From Ustilaginoidea virens (taxonomy: Eukaryota; Ascomycota; Sordariomycetes; Hypocreales; Clavicipitaceae), in NCBI RefSeq assembly GCF_000687475.1, contig NC_057317.1, positions 4,402,501 through 4,466,500 on the forward strand: a stretch of 64,000 bases of DNA. The letters are read 5' to 3'. Below the pieces are notes generated by a model. It was given only the letters and a program-made list of their open reading frames with translations, had not been told where the DNA came from and searched no databases. Position 1 is the stretch's first letter, and the number at the start of each line of letters is the position of its first letter. Shown here piece by piece: positions 54,662-64,000 of this stretch. Made by a program: the position numbers and the translations under genes.

Positions 54662-56418
54662 TCAAAAATCCCAAAAGTTCTTCTGAGAGGCCTGTGCAGC
54701 CTTGGGATTCGCCTTTCGTGAAGTAGGCTTGGGTGTGTCGTCGTCACCTCCACCGTATAGCCAGTCACGGTTCGTTCCCTTTCGTCCGCCCATGCCGTCA
54801 CCGGCAATGTTGATTTTGTTGTCTTCCAAGAAACGACCTTCTCCACGCTGCTGATTCTCCTTCTGGCTCTCCTTCTGGTTCTCCTTTTGGCTGGTTGGGG
54901 ATTGGTCATACGCTGACCAGTTGGCGTCCATCATCTTGACAGCCTTCATGCGGGCCTCTGGAACATGTTGGTTTCGTGGAGCTGCCGGGGCGGGAGACTC
55001 GTCAACCATGGCGAAATGGGGATCGAAATCTTTCCCGCGACCTCCGAGGTTGGTAATGTTTCCAAGCGCGCGCTTGGCTTCGGGCGTAGCGCCCTCGTGG
55101 TCAAAGAGCTTGTTCTTGTAGAGACCGAGGTTGTCGTTCTGCATGGAACCCCTCGGGCGAGCATTCGCGCGGTCCTGGTGCGACAGTCTGTCGCCATCGT
55201 CTTGAAGCTCAAAGTGAGTCTCGGCATCACGACGGCCCTTGCGAGGGTGCTGCGTGGACCCGTCTTCCGTGTCGATAGCAGCCTCAGTGTCCCAATGACG
55301 GACATCCTGTGTTCGGTGGTACGTCTTGGTCGGTTGAGGCTTGCTGGGAGTGGTGAAATCCTTAAAGTCCCATTGGCTGTCATGTTTCGATCTCGGCCGG
55401 TTCTCCAAATCCACCCCGGGCTTGGGTCGGTCCTGGGGGTCTGATCCGTCCGTGAACTCAAAGTGGTTGTACTTTTGGGGGTTCGGACGGATGAAGCTGG
55501 ATTTCTTCTTGGTCGCCTCCTCCTCTTCTTCTTCTCCAACGAGTTCCTGGCCGTCAAAGATGCGCATGGGTTGGACATTCTTCCCCTGGCCCGCTTTGCT
55601 TGGAGATGTCGATCGATGATGACTGCGTCCACCGTCGTAATGCTCACCCGACGGGTCGTCGCCCAGAATGTCGGCGAAAGAGCGCTCGCTTCGTCGTTGA
55701 CGACCCGCATAAGGCGAAACGACCGCGTCACCCTGGGCGGACTCGAGCTCTTCCCTGTTTCCAAACAACTGCAAGGAAGCGTGAGGGTCGCGGATGGCAT
55801 TGCTGGACTCGCCACGAATTCGGACAACCACGTCGTTGTGGCTGTCGGCCTGGGGGCAAGCGATGCCAGCCGACTTGAGGCAGGAATGGATCAAAGTAAG
55901 CTGCTCTCTGCTATCCTTGATGGGCCAGTTGCGACCAGTCTTTCCGATAATCTCCAACTGCTTGAGCACGGAGGCCTGGTCCCATTGTTGGCGGATTTGA
56001 AGGATCTTGCCTCCCTTGTCGAAAGTCACGACATGGATCTGGGATGGGTGCAGTTTGTTAGCCACGGGCATTTCGCCGGCCCTTATCGGCTGCGCGGGCC
56101 GTTTCCCATACTTACAATCGCCAAGTACGCAACTCTGTCGGAGAGGAAGTTGTCATCCAGACCAGGCAAATAAGCACCGCCACTCGTCTGGAACTCGAGG
56201 GCGGTCTCAACTTCGGCAACAACAACCGAGTGGCCGTCGACCACGTTCAGAAACTCCTGCTTCTTGATCTTGACCTGCTTCTGAAGGCTGTTGAGGTGTT
56301 TGATGATCTCAGTGGCTCCGTAGATGGAGGTTGCGGTAGTAACATAGTGCAAAGATGCCTTTTCTGCAAGCAATGAGGAGCTAGAAGAAGCCAGAAACTG
56401 CCTGTAGACGGAAGCCAT
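54662..56418 (-). CDS. NTF2-like domain protein with long disordered C-terminus
   Basis: I recognise only the fold type. Exons 56418-56116 and 56038-54662; donor GTAAGT, acceptor CCCAG; phase 0; product 559 aa. The N-terminal 150 residues resemble an NTF2-like cone domain: a helical start (ASVYRQFLASSS), then strands with VVDGHSVVVAEVETALEF, and after the splice IHVVTFDKGGKILQIRQQWDQ, the strand and bulge typical of such domains. The rest is polar and probably disordered, rich in D, K, S, P and Q, with scattered motifs (FADILGDDPSG, GGRGKDFDPHF) and a repeated KENQ/KESQ stretch near residue 460. It ends KNFWDF. The layout suggests a scaffold or RNA/nucleotide-related protein, but no role is proven. 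Confidence 0.8.
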
Positions 56419-58155
56419 GGTACGATCGAGTGGACGAGGCAGTTGGCAGACGGCAGATGCAAGGCGACAGAATCAAGTCAATCGTGTGGGTTGGCTTTGT
56501 CTGTCACGAAAGTCGAAATTGGCAAGTTTGCGAGGGGCAGAAGCGTGTCTCGTCTTGCGCAGTTGCTTCGGGGCAGATGAGCTGGATGGTATCAATCCGT
56601 TTTGGTCTTTGCTCGGCTGCAGCTTCACGTTGGGGTGAAAGGAAAGGAGCAATGACGCCCGTCGAGGGTTTGAGCTGTTTCGCGACAAGCCAACCGAGGG
56701 ACTGTGGAGAGAAGACAAAAGGGAAGAAAAAGGCGACGAAGCTAAATACCACAGACTGAAGTTTGCGTCGATGGAGCAGCTGGCGCTATGCACAGTACGG
56801 AGTACTTGTTTACATTTCGCATGGTTACACCAGTTGACGCTAACAGGTAGTCACCCCTGCGGTTCCTGGGTTCCTGACACCAGACGGCAGGGAGAGGAGG
56901 AGGAGGAGTGGGAAGGATGGATGGAAGCCCTCTGATTGGTTTGGCGTTTCTTCCAGGGGGGCTGTCTAGAAAATTGGCACTCGTGCCGTTAAGTAAACAA
57001 ACATTGTCCGTCACGTGAATCGTGATGTGGGTCCCATCTGATCTGGAACTGGAACCCGCTACTCCGGAGGTACCAGTCGTTGGTTGCCGAATCGATGCTT
57101 CAACAAACTGCAATGCTGTGAGGTGAATTCGTGACATGTTGTGTCGTACTGGCATTCTGGCACCCGTCTCCCACGTCGCTCTGTCGCGGCTTGGCTCGGG
57201 GAGCTAGGGAATTTGACGAGATATATGTTTCAGCATACCCAGCAGTGAGCGTCTCAAACAGGTAGGGTCTGGTAGGTACGGAGTAGAGAAACTTCATGTC
57301 CACATCTGCTGTATAGTCTCTCTCAAGGCATGGGCAATCGCAATGGTATTTCTCGTTGCGTGAATAAGACTCGACTAAAGCAATGGATACAGCCCTGCTC
57401 CAGTAGACTGCTTGCTGGCTTGCTCAGGGAATGAAATTGCTTGCATCCGATATACTAGATAGACGGAGCCAAAACCTCGCGATCGTCCCCCTCAAGATAT
57501 GTGCCTCGGGGGTCGGAAGTGTCCCCCTGCATTAGATTGGTTGAGAGATACCTACGGAGTACCTAGGTGCCAAACATGGCTTGTGCGGCGCGATAGTATA
57601 CCACAGGCACCTAAGGCCCCTGTAGCTAAAGGTACTGGGCAGTAGGTACATACCTTAGGTTGGTACCTAGGTACCTAGGTAGGTAGGTAGTACCAGACCA
57701 GACCTAACCTATAGGAGATATAGAATTCTGATACATGGAATCTTGCGATTCGAATGTAACCCCAAGCTCGTCGACGACGGTACCGAAAAAAAGTGGGTCT
57801 CCGAAAGAGTACCCCGTCTGCCTTGAAAACCGGCATTACGATTACATTACGGAAGAGTACTGTATAGGTACCTAAGTTAGTATCTGGTAGGTGCCGAGGT
57901 AGTCAAATCAGCCACAGCACGCGCCACACTTTCTGCGCACCGTTTGAAAGCTTTTGCCGACGCTTGGGAGCTTCACCTCAGCCTCAGAGCGGCGACAACA
58001 CCTGTCCATGACATGCATGACTGGCATCGGTAGCCTGTACGTCACGACTTGTAGCATCACCTTTCTGCAGTCTTGGCCGGCCGTCTTTTTTCATATCCCC
58101 ACCGGTCTGCTATTCAACGCTTCATGTCACTGGCGTTTTTGACAATCCCCCCACG
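56419..58155. promoter_or_regulatory. divergent spacer, NTF2-like / VPS10, rich in TACGGAGTA and CCTAGG motifs
   Basis: 1.74-kb spacer. Three exact TACGGAGTA copies (56796-56804, 57277-57285, 57553-57561) and a dense array of GGTACCTAGGTACC-like words (about 57550-57700 and 57865-57895). No gene supported. Confidence 0.6.
57540..57900. repeat. dense cluster of TACCTAGGTA-type palindromic words
   Basis: Repeated CCTAGGTACC, GGTACCTA, TAGGTAGG and CACCTAAG words over about 360 bp, ending about 260 bp upstream of the VPS10 start codon. Confidence 0.7.
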
Positions 58156-61100
58156 ATGAGGCCGGGTGGCAAGGCTGCGGCGACATGGCACATGCTGCTA
58201 TCATTCCTCTTGTGGACGGTAGCCCTTGCCAAGGTCGAACCATCAATCGCCGTCAACAAGTTCGACAACCCTCCCTGGAACCTGAACTATTTCGAAGACA
58301 GCGATGTCATTGTCTTCGAGGACAAGGTGGAGGCCAATGTATATCGATCCACGAACGCAGGCGTCTCATGGAAACGGGTAGACTCTGTGCCGGAGGGCCG
58401 TGTCTTAAGCCTCGTTATGCATCCTCACGACAAGAAGAGGGCCTACATCCTGACCCCCAGCAAGACGCAATATCGAACCGAAGATCGAGGCGAGACTTGG
58501 ACCAAGTTCGACACCAAGGCCCTGCCGAGCAGGTTCCAACCCAACATCCTCGTTTTCCATGCAGGCGATCCCGATCGAATAATATTAAACGCAATGAACT
58601 GTGATGGGATCTTCTGCAGCGAGCGAGCCATGTACACCATTGACGGATTCAAAACCACCAAAGGCCTCAGGGTCAACACCTCAGGCTGTCGGTGGGCCAA
58701 AGCATCTGTCGAATTCACCACTGGAGACAGTGACAAGGACAGGTCACGAGTCCTTTGCGTCGTCAGGGAATCCCTCTCCTTCTTCAATCAGGTGCAAAGA
58801 CTGACCGTGTCCGATTCCTTCTTTGCCGTCGTTGACAAGGATTTTCAAGAGTTTGAGCCCAACATCGACCAGAACAAAGGTGTTTCCGGCTCCCTTAATC
58901 TTGCCGTGGTCAAGAAGCACCTGCTCATCGCAACTGCGTCCCCACGAAGCGACGAGATGTCCTTGTTTGTTACAGACGATACCGTGAAATGGCATCGCGC
59001 CATATTCCCCAAGGATGACAACCACGACCATTCTCATAGAATCAACCAGGGCGCATACACCGTCTTGGAAAGCACCAACTACAGCATTCAGATTGATGTC
59101 ATGACTTCTCACCCCTCGCGACCCATGGGCGTGCTCTTTTCGAGCAATTCCAACGGCACCTATTTTACCGAGAACATTCCCTACACAAATCGCAACACCA
59201 AGGGCAATGTCGATTTCGAGAAAATCTCCGGCATTCAGGGCATATTTCTCGTCAACACGGTCGAGAACGGCGCGGAAGTGGCAAAGGGACACAAGGATAA
59301 GATTGTTGTGACTCAAATCACTTTCGACGACGGCAGGACGTTTTCCGAGATCAAGTCTGGCGGTGAAAGACTGCACCTGCACTCCGTGACGGAGCTGGAC
59401 AATGTTGGTCGCGTCTTCTCCAGCCCTGCCCCCGGTTTGGTCATGGGCAACGGAAACACGGGCAAAGCTCTGGGGAAGTTCAGGGATGCCAGTCTGTATG
59501 TGTCTGACAATGCTGGTACGACGTGGAAGAAGGCGCTGGACGGACCCCATAAATACAGATTCGGTGACTCCGGATCCATCTTGATTGCTATCAAGGATTC
59601 TCCCAAGGCAGATGTCAAGGAATTCTCGTACTCACTTGACCACGGCGATAACTGGAAAAGTGTGGCGTTGCCCAACGACCTAAGCATCAAGCCGGACCTT
59701 TTGACGACTACTCAGGACTCCACAAGCCTCAAGTTCTTGCTCCTGGGCGAAAAGGATCGAACCTACCACATGGTGGCCATTGATTTTGATGGCCTCAAAG
59801 AGCGAACCTGCGAGGATAAGGACATGGAAGATTGGCATGCGCGGGTGGACAAAGATGGCCAACCCACCTGTCTCATGGGTCACAAGCAAACCTATCGCAG
59901 ACGAAAGAAGACTGCAGACTGCTTCATCAAGCAAGAGTTCAAGGATCCTGTTCCCCAAACGGAGGACTGCGAATGTGCCGATGCCGATTTCGAATGCGAC
60001 TACAACTTCCAGAGGGACCCTGAAGACCGCAATAAGTGCAAGCAGGTCGGCCCTGTCCCCTCGCCAGAAGAGGTGTGCGAGAACAACCCCGAAGGAACAT
60101 TTGCTGGCTCTTCCGGATGGAGGCTCATACCCGGGAACACTTGCAAGAGAGCGAGCGGTAAACAAAAGGACGACAAGACGGAGCGAAAGTGCTCCGAGGG
60201 AGAGTCAACACCTCACCAGCCCCCTGCGACAGGCAAAGTCTCCGTTAAAGAGAAGACGTTTGACTTGAAGCTGAAGGGATTCGACAAGATCTACCTAGAA
60301 AAGAGCGAGGCTAGCTCCTCCACGGATGAAACCGTCATTGCGTGGCCGACCGGGAAGGTTTCGGAACGGGAGAATCAGATCTGGCTCTCTCATGATCACG
60401 GGAAGGAGTGGAAGCGGATTCTCGAGGGAGAAGAAATCCACGGCGTCTATCCTCACCAGCATTTCAACGACGTTGTTTTCTTCACGACGAAGACGGACAA
60501 GATCATATACACCATTGACCGCGGTCGCAGTTTCCACAGCTTCAAGGCTCCCGCCAAAGGAAAGGCGGGGGCCATGCCTCTTGCGTTTCACCCGGACAAG
60601 AAGGACTGGCTTCTGTGGATGGGGACGACGTGCGACAAGGTTGGAAAGGAAGAGACGTGTTTCGGCCAAGCCTGGGTGTCGACAAACCGCGGCGACGACT
60701 GGGAAAAACTCGGGCTGCGGGCGTACGCCGAGAAATGCGAGTTCACGGGCAACTCGGCCTACAACTTCCGGCCGATGAAGCAGATTATATGCTTGGTGAC
60801 TCGAGAGGAGCGACTGGACGCAAAGCTGACCATCAAAACCAGCGACGACTTCTTCAAGGATCACGACAAGGAGTTTACGTACGATGGCGAAGTCGTCAAC
60901 TTTGCCACGATGAGCGAGTTTATCGTTTTGAACGCCAAGGATGCCGAAAGCGGCATCGAGCGAGCGGTCGCCAGCCTCGACGGGAAAACTTTCGAGCCTG
61001 CCCATTACCCGCACAACTTTCATCAAGGACACCACGACCAGTACACTCTCCTGGACAGCTCCACCCACGCCATCAACCTCTTTGTCCGCTCCGAGGCGGG

Positions 61101-62867
61101 CAAGGACCGCTCATTCGGGTCCATCATCAAGAGCAACTCCAACGGGAGCTCGTACGTGCTCAGCGCAGCAAACGTCAACGCGAACGAGCAAATGTACGTC
61201 GACTACGAGAAGGTTCCCGGGCTGGAAGGCGTGGCCTTGATCAATGTGGTGGCCAACGCGGACGGAAAGGAGAAGACGAAGGTTTTGCACACCAAGATTT
61301 CCCACAACGACGGTTCCCAGTGGAGCTACCTCCCGCCTCCCGCCAAGGATGTCGACGGCAAACCCTACCCTTGCAGCAGCTCCAGGGGAGACGGCCGCTG
61401 CGCGCTACACCTGCATCACTACACGGAGCGTGAGGACAAGCGACGCACCTTTGCCGCGGACACTGCGGTGGGGTTCATGCTGGGGGTCGGCAACGTCGGC
61501 CCGAGCCTGGGGGACATCAAAGAGGCCGATACGTTCATGACGACTGACGGAGGCCTTACCTGGACAAACGTGAAGAAGGGCCATTGGACGTGGCAGTTTG
61601 GCGATCAGGGTTCCGTTGTGGTTCTCGTCCAGCGCGCCACGCCCAAGAAGTCAATCAAGACCAAGACGGTCTCGTACTCGACCGACGAGGGCAAGTCATG
61701 GAAGGATCTGGACTTTTCGGATCAAGAGCTGACCGTCCTCGACATCACCACCTTGAGATCGGGCACGTCTCGCAACTTTTTGCTGTGGTGCCGGATGGGA
61801 GATGGCAGGATGGCTAGCTTCAACCTCGACTTTAGCGGGCTGGCGGACAAGGCGTGCGAGTTCAACAGGGACTCCGAGGCCGAATCCGACTACACGCTGT
61901 GGACGCCCAAGCATCCGCTGCAGAGCGACGATTGCCTCTTTGGCCACAAGGCCAGGTACCTCCGAAAGAAGACGGACCGGCAGTGCTTCAACGACCAGAG
62001 CCTCAAACGCTTGATCAAGCACGAAAACTGCGAGTGCAGACGAGAAGACTTTGAATGGTGGGTCGGGGTACCAGATTTATTTTTAGATTTATTTTTTTTT
62101 ATTTTTTCCTTTTCTCCTGCCCTTTTTGCCTGTCCTTTTTTTTTTATTTTTTTTTATTTTTTTCCCCATCATCAAACTAACTGTATCCCTCTGCTTATAG
62201 TGCTTACAACTTTGAACTGTCGGACAACTCTGGACAGTGCGGCCTCGTCAAAGGCTTGGACCCCCTATCCGGCAAGGAATGGTGCGCCAAGAATCCCAAC
62301 GCAACGTCGTGGTTCGAGCCGACCGGCTACCGCCGCATTCCCCTGTCGACATGCGAAGGCGGCAAGGAGATGGACAAGACGTCGCAAGAGCACCCGTGCC
62401 ACGGCCACGAAGACGAGTTTGAGAGGAAGCACCGGACGTCGGGGGCGGCCGTGCTGCTGGCGGTGGTGGTGCCGTTTGCGGCGGCGGCGGCGGTCGGGTG
62501 GTACGTGCACCGCAACTGGGACGGCAAGTTTGGGCAGATCCGGCTGGGCGAGACGTCGTCGACGTTTGACAGCGACCGCCCGTGGGTCAAGTATCCGGTG
62601 GTGGCCGTGTCGGCGGTGGCGGCGGTCGTGGTGACTCTGCCGCTGGTCCTGGGCGGGCTCTGGCGGTGGGCCACGGGCTCGTACGACCGACTAACGGGGG
62701 GCGGCGACGGGGCCGGCGACGGGGCCGGCGGGCGGAGCTGGTTCTCGAGCGGTGCCAGACGACGCTTCACCACGAGGAGCAGCTTTGCGCGCGGGCAGGG
62801 CGATTACGCCATTGTGGATGACGACGAGGGGGAGCTGCTAGGGGAGGACAGCGACGAGGACGTTTAG
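58156..62867 (+). CDS. vps10: vacuolar protein sorting receptor VPS10 (sortilin family)
   Basis: Type I receptor that sorts soluble hydrolases such as carboxypeptidase Y from the late Golgi to the vacuole and recycles by retromer. Exons 58156-62057 and 62201-62867; intron T-rich, GTGGGT donor, TATAG acceptor; product 1522 aa. Signal peptide (MLLSFLLWTVALAK) at the start. Two tandem VPS10 domains follow (about residues 30-680 and 700-1350), each a beta-propeller with Asp-box-like motifs (STNAGVSWK, SLDHGDNWK, STNRGDDWE, TTDGGLTW) and a C-terminal cysteine-rich 10CC module (ECADADFECDYN; ECRREDFECAYN). A membrane span (AAVLLAVVVPFAAAAAVGWYV) is followed by a second hydrophobic stretch. The tail has YAIV (YxxPhi type) and an acidic ELLGEDSDE end. 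Confidence 0.96.
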
Positions 62868-64000
62868 ATGGGGTGGTGCATTTCCTCTCTCTGTGTGTGT
62901 TTCTCTTTTTCTCTGTTTTTTCTTTTTGCCTTTTTTTCTTTTTTTCTTCTTCTCTGTGCTGTTTATTCTTCTTTTTTTTGTCCCTCTTTTTCTTTTTTTT
63001 TTTTCGCATTTTTTCTTCTTCTTTCTTCCTTTTCTTTCCCTTCCTTGTCTCTCATCGGTATAGGTATAGCATTGCCAAGAAAACGGCCAAGCGGTGCATC
63101 GTGCGCAAACTTCCCACAAAGCTCGGCTGCGTCTCGTCCCCGTGTCCGTGTCTGTGTCGTCTCCGTGACTCGTCTCCCCGTCTCGGTGCTCCGCCGAGGT
63201 GACGTGGCTAATATAAGGAGGTGGCGTTTCTCCTTTCTCCGGCTCATCGGGCTCGCTTTCTTGTCCAGGGGGGGTGGAGAAGCAGGGGGGTGGAGAAGAA
63301 GGGGGGGGGGGGGGGGTCTGCAAAAGATAAAAAGGCAAAAGGTGGCGCTGTCATAATTGTACCAGGCCCGACGGCAGGAGGTACCTACCTCCTGTAGGGA
63401 CCTTCCGCAAACAGCTTGCTGTATAAGGAGGCGGGAGGGAGTGGCTCGGTCCTCCGTCCTCCCCGCATCGATCAACGCAGCGGCAGCACCCCGGTCCCGT
63501 CACGGCCGCCCTGACAGCCAGCTTCATCCAACGCGCTCGAATGCTTCTGGCTTCTCTACTCTACTCTATCCCTAGGTCCTATCCGTAACCCTCCTTCGAT
63601 GGATGTACTCGGGCACCACGTCGCTCGCTCCCGTGCAACATTATCCCTCCTCATCCGGGATCCGGCAAGCGCTCGCCGAGCTGACCAGACATCCAGGCCG
63701 TTCGTTGTCTTTTTTTTTCACTCCCTTCCCTAGCCGAAACCCGAAACTCCCGGTCGCGATTCCCCCTCCATGGCAAGCAGAAACTCAAGAGTAACAGAGG
63801 GAAGAAAAACGTGAAGGAAAACGTGAAAACAAGAGTGAAAGACGCAAACCAAGAAAGGCCGTGGGGAAACGCTTCAGGTACCGGAAAAGCAACGTAGACG
63901 CCCTCGTAACTCCTTGCCAATCATGCAGGTGGCCAGCATGAGTCCGCTATATGACATTTTGGCATGTAAACTACACTTGAATCTGACAGTGCATAAAAAG
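62868..64000. other. 3' flank and spacer to the next gene
   Basis: About 200 bp of near-pure pyrimidines (62880-63050) follow VPS10, then a 16-G run (63301-63316) and a TATAAG-like element at about 63421-63426. The latter could be the promoter of a gene beyond the window. No coding sequence is supported. Confidence 0.5.

Overview
The window is nuclear DNA of a filamentous ascomycete, most probably a sordariomycete of the order Hypocreales. This rests on short spliceosomal introns (mostly 52-175 nt, GTRNGT donors), GC-rich third positions with long spurious antisense ORFs, a class IV chitin synthase, a PMT4 protein O-mannosyltransferase, a GT69 mannosyltransferase, and recurrent intergenic TACGGAGTA and GGTACCTAGGTACC-type motifs. 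Genus is not decided. I see no rRNA, CRISPR array, intact transposon, prophage, or secondary-metabolite backbone gene. Exon joins were worked out by hand from splice signals and reading-frame continuity; there is no transcript evidence.

Layout, left to right. 0-5 kb: gene-poor DNA, a weak two-exon candidate (2488-3037, -), and an OPA3-like mitochondrial gene (-). 5.7-14.3 kb: polo kinase (+) and class IV chitin synthase (-), converging on a 1.4-kb satellite-rich spacer. 14.3-17.2 kb: no gene. 17.2-22 kb: class III CoA-transferase (+), an unrecognised gene (+), and an unrecognised cysteine-bearing secreted protein (-). 22-25.7 kb: no convincing gene. 25.7-29.7 kb: ASNSD1-type asparagine synthetase-like protein (-), a secreted CE3-like SGNH esterase (+), and two identical tRNA-Glu(CTC) genes. 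30.5-41 kb: C2H2 zinc-finger factor, GT69 mannosyltransferase and PMT4, all on the minus strand with long spacers. 42.4-49.8 kb: a compact block of RidA (+), ARPC1 (-), U2 snRNP B'' (+), ATG10 (-) and GH47 alpha-1,2-mannosidase (+). 51.6-62.9 kb: amino-acid permease (+), an NTF2-like protein (-) and the sorting receptor VPS10 (+). The last 1.1 kb is a pyrimidine-rich 3' flank and spacer.

How the genes relate. Most are single-copy housekeeping genes. Several serve the secretory pathway and cell wall: chitin synthase, PMT4 (ER O-mannosylation), GH47 (N-glycan trimming), GT69 (mannosyl transfer), VPS10 (vacuolar sorting) and two secreted proteins. Others act in mitosis (polo), actin branching (ARPC1), splicing (U2B''), autophagy (ATG10) and mitochondrial or organic-acid metabolism (OPA3, CoA-transferase, RidA). 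This looks like ordinary fungal gene order rather than a dedicated cluster. I did not find a convincing new multi-gene system. The best leads are the two dispersed intergenic motifs, two in-frame stop-free introns, a RidA gene set up for dual targeting, and the two unrecognised genes at 19-22 kb.
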